Assembly (NCBI RefSeq): GCF_001638985.1
Contig: NW_017265141.1
Location: 365,001-429,000, forward strand
Direction: 5' to 3'
DNA from: Phycomyces blakesleeanus NRRL 1555(-)
Lineage: Eukaryota; Mucoromycota; Mucoromycetes; Mucorales; Phycomycetaceae
Length of the DNA: 64,000 nucleotides
The notes below the pieces were generated by a model that did no database searches, was not told the DNA's origin, and was given only the letters and a program-made list of their open reading frames with translations. Of the stretch, positions 14,803-25,226 are shown piece after piece (within the stretch, counting starts at the first letter, position 1; every line of letters starts with the position of its first letter). The position numbers were made by a program, and so were the translations under genes.

Positions 14803-15239
14803 AGCACACATAAACTATTTTTGTTGGATATGCTTTTAAACTGTTTATTCGCTTGCATTTTCTTAATAATTTATGGGAAGTCGTTCCTTCCCGTGTAGCT
14901 AAAATACAAAAAATACACACATACATACACAAAAAACAATTAATAAAATGTGAAAAAGAATATGATAATATGATTCCTACGCTCGTCGTTGTTTGTTTTT
15001 GTTTTCTGTTTTGATTTGATTTGAATATCATACAAATCGAGCTTCATTTGGGCCCAATAGTATTTTACATGAATATGTGTGTATGCTTTTTCTTTCCTTG
15101 TTTTACTACAATTATTCCGTGAGGTTTATAAAGTATTTAGATAAAGCAAAATATAAAATTTGAAAAATACATTAATAGGACCAGCACAAAAAGATATAAA
15201 AGCTTTCAATTTTGACAAGCTTGTAAGCATCTTTCTCTG
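14803..15239. other. Convergent 3' region BRE1 / RasGEF
   Basis: Shared 3' flank of two genes that point at each other. AT-rich with several AATAAA-like hexamers; no gene seen. Confidence 0.7.
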
Positions 15240-18200
15240 TTATGAAGCTATGATTGCTGGGTCAACAAATTTAGGTTCAACCTCTAGGCTCTTTGTGTAA
15301 ATCAAGCTTTCGTCGGTTTCGATATCCATTTCCAGACAGTGCAAAAGGTAACGTTGGACATCTTCGATGAGTTTGAGTTTGTAAGGGACTTGAAAAAGCT
15401 TAATTTCGGCGAGCACACGGGACAGCTTAATATATTTATCAAAGTTCACAAACTGCTGGTGTGGTTTTATGTGTGAAACACGATACCCTGGATTGCCTTC
15501 ATCAAGGAATAGAATGTCACTGAGATAAATCCCAAGAAATGGTAAGCATGGAGAAGTGGCGTTCTTGAGACATTTCCGATAATTAGCGAAATTTCTTTGG
15601 GAATCGGCAACACGGTAAGTTGTTTCAAGCATTGTTTTATGCTTAGTTGACCGAAGAACGATTTCCCAAGTAAGTTTCAATCGAGCAATTCCAGAAGAAT
15701 TTAAAGAACACCGAATTGCCATAAGTGTGTTGTAATTTGATAAGTGTAAACAATACTGTAAATAAAAGCAGAATTGTATTTGAATACATGATATAAATTT
15801 TACTATAATACATCTAATATTAATCATCATCATAATAACTTACGTCCCCGACTTTAATCCAGTACTTGATTACTTGCGCTCGTTTCTTAATATCAGGTTC
15901 ATCAAGAATAGTACTCGATATCCAATAGACTAGGTTAGTGCTGCGTCGTATCATAGCTTTGATGTGAGTGGTATTGTCTAGATTCTTCCTGGATTCTTGG
16001 GGAGCCAAAAATTCCTTAAGAGGAATTTGACAGAATAGTGAATTTTCCATTAATGTTAATTGTTTTGCTACTTCGTGAGGATCAATATGAGAAAGGCTGA
16101 TGGTCGCACTTGGTAGCGGGGATTGGGTGTGGAGAGCCTTTCTTAAGGCATTTCGCAGGGGTCGAGCAAGGTTCGGTGCAGGTGAATGCGAATGTGAATG
16201 TGAATGGGAGTGTGAATGGGAGGATGGGCGCTCACTGGTGTTGGAGGTGTTTAGAATCGAAGTACTCAGAAAGGAAGTCTTTCGTTTTCTCGAATTATTG
16301 TGTGGTGGGGTAGGTGGAGAATCGGGCTCTGGGCTCGAGCGGCCATGCTCATGAGCTATTTCTGGAGAGTCGTCGGGATGTTCTTGAGTATCGAACTAAA
16401 GATCGGAAACCCTTTATTTATAAGCTATGAGATAAAAGAACAATGACAAAGCACTTACTTTTCTGTTAATTAATTCAATTAACTGTTCAGAATGTTCAGG
16501 CATATTGAGGGCAAGGTCTACCGTGGCAAATTGCATCAACACACCTTTTGCTGGCAAATCAGCCTCAAGATCAAAGAAATCCTCCAGCCAAGTCTTGATG
16601 ACATTAAACACACGGTATCGAATTAGCCAAATTATACGAGTCTCCCAAAACAATAGTTCTTCTTGTGTCCAGACAACGGTATCATCTATCTTTGGAGACT
16701 TGAGATGAAATCGTTCGCCGAGTAACACAACCAGAGTACAAGGGCTCATGAACAACCTAAAATTATAGAAAAAAGCTCGACAAAATATAGTATCTAAGCA
16801 TAACCAAAAATAAAATAAAAAAATAAATAAAATAAAATTCAAGTTAATTTTAGAATATTTAAATAAATACATAAATCCGTAAATAAATAAACAAATAGTT
16901 CAATAAAATACATCGATATAAGCTACCGATTGCAGATTTTACCTGGTAATGTACTGTGTAAAGTCATGATCTCCACTAGAGCCCGGGTTGTAGCACCCAA
17001 GATCTGCCCTTCTGAATTGAGGATTACTTGGGTGTCTTGGTAAGTTTGTTGCTTTAACATTAGAGAAATCCTGGACTCGCTTATCTGACCAACAAAGGAA
17101 ATAAGAATACGAGAGCGGCAAGTATAGTTTATTATTATGGAAAAACCATGAACCTACGGTAATTTCCTCACTCTGCCGATGTTTCGTTGATGTATCATGG
17201 TTCGTTTTGTCAGAGTGATCTAGGTTCGGTCTCCTTAACCGTAATGATGCTGATAAACGAGATCTGAAAGACTCAGCTGAAATTGTACTGAGTGGTACGG
17301 ATACAGGATTAAGATTGTCATTACTGTGATGGGTTAGAGATATTCGAAGCGATGAGACGCTTAGACCTCGGGGACGATGGGTCTTCTTTTTAGATTGGTC
17401 TATCGTTGATGTTGAGACTGAGGGGGTCATGTTCAGCATATGCTCAACATTAGATATTGACAGGGCCTTTGTGTGTGTTACAGATCCTTTCTGAGAAGAT
17501 TTCATTATTGGTGTTGACAATGTTCCACTCATTGGAGTGGGGAAATGAATACTCGGGCGGTCTCTTGTTTGAACATGCGCTGCTTTCTCTGGTGAAAGAA
17601 CAATGTTTTTTTTCCACAGCCCAGAAGATGACTCTGTAGTTGGGTGAATTCCATAATTGTGATAGAGTTGTGTTATGATGGTAGGTTTTGTATTTGATGG
17701 CTTAGAAAGAGTGTTAGCTGGTGATTTAACCTGCTGAAATGTTGAAAGTAAGTATGGCTGACATTAGGTACGCCTGCCTTGCATTGCTTGTCACTCTATT
17801 TTGATTTGTTCCTTATTTATAAACTTGCCTCTGATGTCTTGCTATCATTCATGAGAGTCGACTCATCGGATGTCTTGTGCTTTGAAGTTTCTGAGAATAC
17901 GGTACTCGTTGTACTCCACCGGATTCCGGGCTGTCTGTGCTCTTCACACGCCTTATCAAACATTTCTTGCATCTGCGGTGAAAGACTCTGGATAGCCACT
18001 GCAATGTTATTAATGGCAAGGTTAGACGCTTCTTTAGACTTATTAAGGGCTTCATGGTTTATGTTCTTCTCCGCTTGAAACTATAATTGATGCCATTTGG
18101 ATTATGTAGACGGTCAGCAAAAAAGAAGAATGCATATTTAGACATATAAAAAAAAAAGAAAGGGGCGGGAGCGGGGGCAGATGGGGGGAGTGTGTAATTT

Positions 18201-19446
18201 ATGCAGGATCACTCAATTTGCTTTCTACCTACTTCTGCTTCGCTCGCTTGTCCTTGTGATTTCTGAATGGTCAGATAGTTATCCAGGGTAGTGATTCCAA
18301 TACTAACGAGCTCATTAATACTATCCCGGTGATCAAAGAGCTGTTGAATAGTCCAAGATTGTGTCTCATTATTTGGTATAACGTCCGGAGATGATAAATC
18401 TTCCAATGCGGCCGTAGATGTGCTATCTTTTTCATTCCAGAAAAGTTCTTCTAGCAAAAGGGTCTCTACCCAAAGACTGTTGACTAGTGCTTGAAGATGG
18501 TTTCTGTCAAGCTGGTTATTAGCTTGGTCATTCCCATTCTGAACAATCTTTGATAGTGCATTAAGTACAGCTCGTTTTTGCTGTCTTAGTTCGTCAGAGG
18601 TCGCTGCATGATCAATGCTCCTTAGGACAACACGTATAGACGAAACAACGTTAAATATTCTGATTTGTAAACTGGCAGGCGGTAGAGATACGCAAGCATC
18701 TGCTAGGCTAGAAATTCCCAGGAAAACTTCTTCAACCTGGTCTTTCCATACAATGCCCTGGGGTGGTTGTTGTGTTGTGCTGTGTATCGATCGACGGGAT
18801 TCTTGGAAGCGAAGGGTTTTTTCGTAGCATAAACTTGTGGTGGTGTCTTGATCTGGAGGCGGATTTGCTGTTAAAGGCAGCTTATTTTGGGCAAAGATAA
18901 TAATAACAACAATAAATAAATAAATAAATATACGCATAAAATAAAAAAAAATATTCACCAAAAATGTTAAATTGTTTATAGACCGTCAATCTTGTAGCTA
19001 TCTTGTACCTCATCCGCTATGTTCTTACTGTGAAATGGTGACACAACAGGATAAAATCTATCCAAAGGATCACACGTCATTTCAGAAGCGTCCCAACTTT
19101 CTCCCCTCAGTCGTATCGGGTTATCCGGGCTGTGAGCTGGTTCTAGGCGGCCAACGTACTCACTTGGAAACCACCCGCGCATATTATCGTATCTACCATC
19201 CCACCAGCCTGAATCTGCCCGGTGAAGGACTTCAATAATGGCTCCCTTAGGAAATTGAAGGGTCATCTCTGTGCCTGTAGAAGTAGAAAAATAGGCGTGG
19301 TGTGCCTTTACGAACTGAGGTTTTTCTGCTGGAGCGAATGCACGGGATGATAGAGAATGACTTCTTGGATGAAGAGCAGGCATAGTATGAGCGACAAATT
19401 TATCTGAAGATGCTCTTCTTCTGTGGCGCTTGCTTGTGTCAGTCAT
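15240..19446 (-). CDS. Ras guanine-nucleotide exchange factor, Cdc25 type, with SH3 domain
   Basis: Promotes GDP/GTP exchange on Ras-like GTPases, probably upstream of the cAMP pathway in a fungus. Seven exons (19446-19009, 18880-18233, 18080-17829, 17733-16943, 16756-16459, 16395-15844, 15755-15240) give 1164 aa in frame. Order: an N-terminal SH3 domain (residues about 45-105, AHHAYFSTSTGTEMTLQF, DSGWWDGRYDNMRGWFPSEY); a helical middle region; a Ser/Thr-rich linker; a RasGEF-N domain (FMSPCTLVVLLGERF, VIKTWLEDFFDLEADL); a His-Ser-rich linker; and the catalytic Cdc25 homology domain (NSLFCQIPLKEFL, RSTNLVYWIS, CLPFLGIYLSDILFLDEGNP, FVNFDKYIKLSRVLAEIKLFQ). This is the layout of yeast Cdc25/Sdc25 and S. 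pombe Ste6. Intron 3 uses a GC donor. The 5' end is divergent from COG4. Confidence 0.93.
16181..16222 (-). repeat. His-Ser coding repeat in the RasGEF linker
   Basis: GAATGT-type hexanucleotide repeat on the plus strand, read on the minus strand as an alternating Ser-His run (SHSHSHSHSHS) between the RasGEF-N and catalytic domains. A flexible linker likely to vary in length between strains. Confidence 0.8.
17734..17828 (-). other. GC-AG intron in the RasGEF gene (intron 3)
   Basis: Exon 3 ends ...TCAGAG followed by gcaagt on the minus strand, a perfect GC-donor consensus. Exon 4 starts CAGGTTAAATC after tttcag, in phase 0. The only nearby GT is out of phase and the frame stops a few bases later. 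Confidence 0.8.
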
Positions 19447-19982
19447 AAAATAAAATATGTATATATATATATTAGGAGTGAAGTTTAGGAAAAAGAGATG
19501 GAGCGAAACAAGCCAATGTTTAAATCAAGCAAGGGATATAAGAAGGACCTGATGGAAGTTGGGATACTTTGCTATTTGAGCATCGCGCTTTCCTTTTGAG
19601 ACCCAAATGGAAACAAAGTTTACGGTGGCTGCTACGTAGCAAAGCAAGTTTGACACTCTTATGCAACACTATGTGTTCATAAAGGAGCAGGTGGGGGGAG
19701 AGAGCCTCCTGGCCTGTGTCACCCTCCATACTCATAAACCATGCACTCCACATATATCACTACTCTTGCCAAAGCGCAACTCCTCGAAACCTCTTGCTCA
19801 GGAGTAGTAGGAGAAAAATAAGGGTCACAGGGACCCCAGGGCCTCTCTATCATCTAAGCACCACTTCTTGTCTGGGCACAACTTATAACTTGTGAAATGG
19901 AACTTGTGTGCGTGTGACTGTGGCGGAACTACCTTATGGATGGATGCAGGGAGAGCGCCTCATCAAAGTCGGTTCGACCAAT
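19447..19982. promoter_or_regulatory. Divergent promoter region RasGEF / COG4
   Basis: A 536-bp gap between two gene starts pointing away from each other, which must contain both promoters. No clear TATA box or known operator recognised. In-frame ATGs upstream of the chosen COG4 start (near 19943) leave some doubt about its right end. Confidence 0.6.
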
Positions 19983-22900
19983 ATGCCATCCGCCATTTAT
20001 CAATCCCCCTCGCCATCTGACGCACCGCGTTCAGTTACTACAGAAGCCCAAAGGGATGTAGAAAACACTGTACTCTCCCAGAATCTCGAAACTCTCACAA
20101 ACATTGATACCATCAGAGAAAGCCTCAGGCTTCTCGATGAAGAAGAAACACGCATCGATGCAGCACTAGATGCAATGCTTTCAAAAGAAACAGAACTTCT
20201 TGATGTTCTTGGCACTCTTGATGGACTTCGGTAGATTCCAAAATCTTGCCCAAAGAGCTGCATTTTAGTTTATAGACACTAAGCAGCCCTTTTTTATTCT
20301 GCTTTTTTTATTGTATATTATAGTCCCCAATTGTCTACACTTCAATCTAATTCTTCAACAATTCTCGAAACTATTCAAAGAACATCTGTTTTAGCAGAGA
20401 AAATCAGTGATAAAGTGAGACAGCTGGATCAAGAACAGGTAAATTTAACAATATAATGCAGATCTTTAAATAGTTCATTGATGCTTAATACTATATACTG
20501 ATAGTCAAGAGCAAAAGAAGCGATAAAATATGTCGAGGACGTACAAGAATTAAAGTATTGTGTGGCTGGAGTTCAAGAAGCCATCCGTCGGAAAGATTAT
20601 GACGAGGCAGCTGGATTGCTTCAACGTGCCTCACGTATTGACAAAGCCATACTAGAAGGGTCTCTGGCAGAATTCACAGTAGTAAGTCAAGGGTTAGATC
20701 TTAACATTCAGAAGCTACCTTTTTTTTTGTAAACAAAAAATATCTGTATAACTATGGGGAATTTGATTTTTTTTTAAAAAAAAAGGTGTATAATATTAGC
20801 CAAACTCTGAAAATCCTGATCACCCAGCCAAAACTCTCGCAGATGCCAAAGCCAGTCTATTCAAAATATTCTCTCAAAGATTTGATGATGCTGTGGCTCA
20901 ACGAAACGAAGCCGATATTACGCGCTATTTTAAGCTGTTCCCTCTAATTCACTGTCAAACCGAAGGACTCGACAAATATTCACGCTTTGTTTGCAATATT
21001 ATCAAAGCACGCTGTGCAGAGGAACTTCGAATTGGTGAAAGTAAGAAGATTTATATGAGACTACGGATATGTAAAATAACCTGGTATGTTCATATATAGC
21101 GGCCGCACCAATTTATTTTGCAGATGCCATGACAAGATTATTTGAGAATATTGCGGTCTTAATAGATCAACACCAACCGTTTGTTGAGAAGCATTACGGA
21201 AGTGGAAAAATGCTTAGAGTACTTCAACGACTCCAGGAAGAAGCAGATATACAGAGTGGAAATATCCTCGATCGTCTGCTACAAACACGCAAGTTAGAAT
21301 CAAAGGTAAGTGTGTAAAATGCAAGCAACACAATTTACACAACAAATAGTTAGTAGAGATCCAAAGCATTTCTATTACAAAAATGCGTTTAAACAATGTA
21401 AACCGATCAGCAAATACACTGGCTACACAATCTCCTATGATGAGTGATACCACGCAATCGCTTGTCGATCCTCGGCAACTGGATATAAGCCTGCTTGAGC
21501 TATCCCTTATCAGTCAGCGCAGTGCCCTGTTTCATAGTTTCATTCATGAAAGAGCAACTGAAGAGATGGAAACCATGGCAGATGATGAAAAACAACAGGA
21601 TATTATAATGAATGGAAAAGATAAGCGGTTTTATGGAGATAATGGTCTTCTGCTGTCTTCTGGGTTGACTAAACGCGTTAAAGAGTTGATGAACATCTAT
21701 CTTGTGATTGATGAGTATTTATTAAAGGGGAACATTGAAAAGGTAATATGTATCAACATTTAACAAATATCTAATCGTTGTTTGTTTTCACACAGGCCAT
21801 GCAACTCGATGATTATGATCCGGCTGTTGGTCCTACATCAACATGTGTAGACGACGTATTTTTTATTCTTAAAAAAGTATTAAAACGTAGTATCACTACG
21901 AGTGAGCCAGAGGTTGTTAGCGCAACTATGCGCGTTGTTCTTAAAACACTTGACACTGGATACATCCAAGTACTTCAAAGAAAGATGGCTACAACATTCT
22001 CTGGTCATGAATCTGGAAGTCGCAATGCAGAAAAACTGCTCGAACAAGCCAAGATAACATACATGGTAAAGACCTCCCTTATAACTCCGTACAGTGTTAG
22101 AAACTTACGCAGCTCAGGTTGTCCTCAACAACATGAATGTCAGTGCCGACTACACCTTGAGATTAGTAGAAGAGCTAAGAACTGAGACAAAGGCAGTCAT
22201 ATGGAAAAATACAAAAGAAGACATGGAAAATGTTGAAAAAGCGTTGGAAGATCTCGGGTCTATCACAGATAAGTTTCAAAGACTTTTGAAGGTAATTGAA
22301 TTTTAATATGCACTTTTCCTGTTGAACTGATGAGTATTAATGCAACAAACAAACAAACAAATAAATAAAAAATAAACAGGGTGGCATGGAGCAACTTATG
22401 ATACAGATCCTCAAACCTAGAGTACGACCTTTATTCCAGGAAGCTTACCGTGAGGTCAAGTATGTGTTGGAAGAAGAAGAGTACAACGAGGCAGATTCAG
22501 AAGATATGTTTTTCAAGCGATTCCGTTATGGGTTTGATAATCTTATCAAGCTCTACCGCAATACCTTGACCACTGCCAACTTCTCTACATTGGCTGGATT
22601 AGTTTTGGACGCAACTACCCTTCAATGGGAAAGAATTGTTTCTCAAACTCGGTTCAATCAATATGGTGCATTGCGTTTTGATAAAGATTTAAGATCTGTA
22701 ATTCAATATTTCACATCTATGATTGAGTGGCTTTCACGAGATCGCTTTACAAGACTGAATCAGATGTCTACTCTACTAAACTTTGAAGAGGTAACTGTTT
22801 ATTTGCGGCTCATTAGCTAGTGATATATAGGAGTATTAATTTTCTATACAAATATAGCCCACTGAAATATACGAATACTGGGGGTCCAAAGCTGGACCGG

Positions 22901-23048
22901 TCAGTTGGCGTCTTACTGTTACTGAAGTGAAACAGATTCTAGCCCTCAGGTGAATAATAATTTACTTCTAGTAGTATCTACTCACACTATATATATACTT
23001 TTTAGATTGGATTTTGACTCTGAAGAAATCGACGGACTTTCTCTCTAA
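19983..23048 (+). CDS. COG4: Conserved oligomeric Golgi complex subunit 4
   Basis: Subunit of the COG tethering complex, which acts in retrograde transport within the Golgi. Eleven exons (19983-20230, 20324-20438, 20505-20681, 20800-21040, 21124-21305, 21359-21742, 21796-22065, 22118-22291, 22380-22790, 22858-22949, 23006-23048) sum to 778 aa in frame, close to the family's usual length. N-terminal coiled coil ([20 protein letters not shown]), then [54 protein letters not shown], and the C-terminal [20 protein letters not shown] and [13 protein letters not shown], which match COG4. The exon 7/8 junction only works with the acceptor gctcag at 22117, which restores ITYM-VVLNN. The start at 19983 is the most 3' of two plausible in-frame ATGs. 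Convergent with the next gene. Confidence 0.94.
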
Positions 23049-23363
23049 CGTTTAATACTATTAAAAAGGAATAATATAAACATTGCAAAATTCACCTTAG
23101 GGAAACTAAAAAAAAAGATATATATTTTGCACTATGGAATACAAGTAACAATTTTTCATAATGTTCAGTTTTATGTGTTTTATCCAACGATTTGTAGCTG
23201 AGTGATCAATGCAACTTCCGAGACGGTTCTTGGTTTATGACATCAAAAAATAAAAGGCTATTAGGTTTGTAATGAGCTTGTGTACTTGAAACGTCTCCAC
23301 AAGATATCAAGGATTATGCATAGCTTAATAGAAGTCTCCATGGTTTCTGGCGTATCAAATTAT
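23049..23363. other. Convergent 3' region COG4 / RENi gene
   Basis: A 315-bp AT-rich gap between two stop codons. Nothing coding seen. Confidence 0.7.
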
Positions 23364-25083
23364 TTACATTCGGACCGAAAGCATGTCATCATCTTCAAGT
23401 TCGTGGTCTTTCACTATTGTATTAGGATCAAGTGTTTCGTCATCAAATGAGAGCCGAACTTTAGACTCTATTTCCGGTCCAAATCCTCGTATATGGCAAT
23501 ACTGATGAATTATGGCTTTGATTTGTGTTGTCTAAAAAGCAAGCATTAGTTTTTTTGCTATAATTGTATTGGATTGTATGCTCTTACCTGTTTCACTCGT
23601 AAACTTATATCGACATTTTCCTTGTCACGTAACGTTAACAGCATTTTTCCTTGATCACTTTCGTCTTCCTTTGGTTCCGCTTGAGCCCGATAGCCATTAA
23701 AGAAGTCTTCATTAAGTAACGGCCCTGCTTTTTTCTGATTTTCCAGTCTTTTCTCTCTATCTTGCTTTAATTTTTCGTCATATCCAGCCCTTGTGTATAC
23801 CTCTTTATTAAGATATATATGAGTATTTGTTTAGTTACAGTATTTAGAGTATTTAGAGTAAATATATTATACCTAGCGTGTTTTCCACATTAGATGACAT
23901 CCCAAGACTTGCAGGAGTTGCGAAAAGAAGTACATGAACATTTTTATGAGTCAATATTAAGTCTTCTTGCTTTAAAAATTTGCGTTTGCAAAAATGTCGA
24001 AATAGGGTTTCAAATTTATCATTCTAATAATATATAAAAACACCTTAGTTTTTAATGACACATGTACCGTTTTACATATTAACCTTTACCTCCATTATTA
24101 CAAAGCGTACTGGTTTTTGAAGCATTTGAACAAGTCCTTTAGCAGCATCATCTGTAGATTTTGCTGTATTGATATATTGGATTTTAATCCGGATCTTTTG
24201 AGGTCGAAGTTTTTGTTCTTCCTTTTGTTCTACAGACTTGTTATTTATCTCTGCCAATGATATATCAGTACTCTGGGCAATTCTGGCAAGCTCTGGATCA
24301 AGATCATCAAGATCGTCCGTATACTCAGTCTGTGATTTTATATCGTTTTTATCATTGGTAGGTGTTTGTGGTAGTGATGTTTGGGATTCCAATTGAGTTT
24401 GAGATTGAGATTGAGATTGAGATTGAGATTGAGATTGTAATAGTGATTGTAATTGTAATTGTAATTGTAATTGCAATTGCGATTGCGATTGTGATTGAGA
24501 TTGAGATTGTGATTGAGATTGAGATTGAGATTGAGATCGTGAGTACGGCGAGGATTGTACAGTCATTTGTGTAGGCTCACTAGCTTCTTCGTCAGACAAA
24601 AGCCTATATCTTACATATAAATATGCTTTGTTGAAACAAAATAAAAATGACTGTATAAATCCCTACATAATTCCCTCAGTATCAGGAGTAGATTGAACTT
24701 GTTGAGATATATCTTCGTTCTGTTTAAATCTTTCCAGACTTGATTGCGAATCCTGTTGAATGTTTTCAAATGATTCCTTTCTCAGCTCGGGCGACGATGA
24801 GGAAGCGACCTGCGCTCTGCTAGCGTCTTTTCTAATTCTCTCATTGTCATCTTCTGAACTACTTTTATCAGATTCAGAATCTAAGCCTAATAATTGTTTT
24901 GATAAAAACGAATAAAGACATGAATTGAAAACAAAGCAAAAGAAATTATTTATTACTTTTCTCCAAGTAATCGACAAAGGAATCTTTTACTCTTTTTTTT
25001 ACTCCTGGGTTGGTCTTTTGTTTCTTCTTTTTCTTTAATTTAAGTGGTCGGTCTCGGAAGCTTGCAATGTCAAAATCACGCAT
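23364..25083 (-). CDS. Rad60/Esc2/NIP45 (RENi) family protein with two SUMO-like domains
   Basis: RENi proteins act in the nucleus in SUMO-dependent genome maintenance, through SUMO-like domains that contact the SUMO machinery. Six exons (25083-24957, 24886-24667, 24603-24090, 24023-23873, 23802-23588, 23531-23364) give 464 aa in frame. The N-terminus is basic then acidic (FRDRPLKLKKKKKQK, DSESDKSSSEDDNE). A Gln-Ser repeat follows, then DDLDDLDPELARIAQ. The first ubiquitin-like domain covers QKIRIKIQYI to VHVLLFATPASLG; the C-terminal one reads DISLRVKQTTQIKAIIHQY, VRLSFDDETLDPNTIVKDH and ELEDDDMLSVRM, ending right after the fold as in Rad60 and Esc2. The family is clear; the exact orthologue name is not. 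Upstream in-frame ATGs (to 25155) exist. Only 143 bp from the SCYL2 start. Confidence 0.87.
24400..24537 (-). repeat. Gln-Ser / Gln-Leu coding hexanucleotide repeat
   Basis: About 23 hexanucleotide units (GAGATT and variants such as GTGATT, GTAATT, GCGATT) on the plus strand, encoding (Q-S)n interrupted by (Q-L)n on the minus strand inside the RENi protein. It lies between the acidic N-terminus and the first SUMO-like domain. The interrupted units suggest an older repeat with fresh expansions at its ends. Confidence 0.9.
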
Positions 25084-25226
25084 GATGGGAATCAATTGAA
25101 CAAAGAACGAAATTTTAATTTGAAGGGTTCTCATTGGCATTAATATCTGGGTCACATGACTTTACCTATCTTAATATATTCGCATGCATACACCTTTCCT
25201 ATTTTTACTCCAGGTTTAGTCATACC
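25084..25226. promoter_or_regulatory. Compact bidirectional promoter, RENi gene / SCYL2
   Basis: Only 143 bp separate the two start codons on opposite strands, so the genes must share one promoter region including both 5' UTRs. It has a CAGGTTTAG near 25210 and a CATGAC/GCATGC-containing core; I recognise no specific factor site. Confidence 0.65.

Noticed and set aside
22066..22117. COG4 intron 7 ending at gtacag (22094) or acgcag (22112)
   Set aside because: Both break the reading frame; only the acceptor gctcag at 22117 keeps it and restores the conserved VVLNN segment.
24362..24574. Ile/Glu repeat frame on the plus strand
   Set aside because: Antisense reading of the Gln-Ser repeat of the RENi gene.
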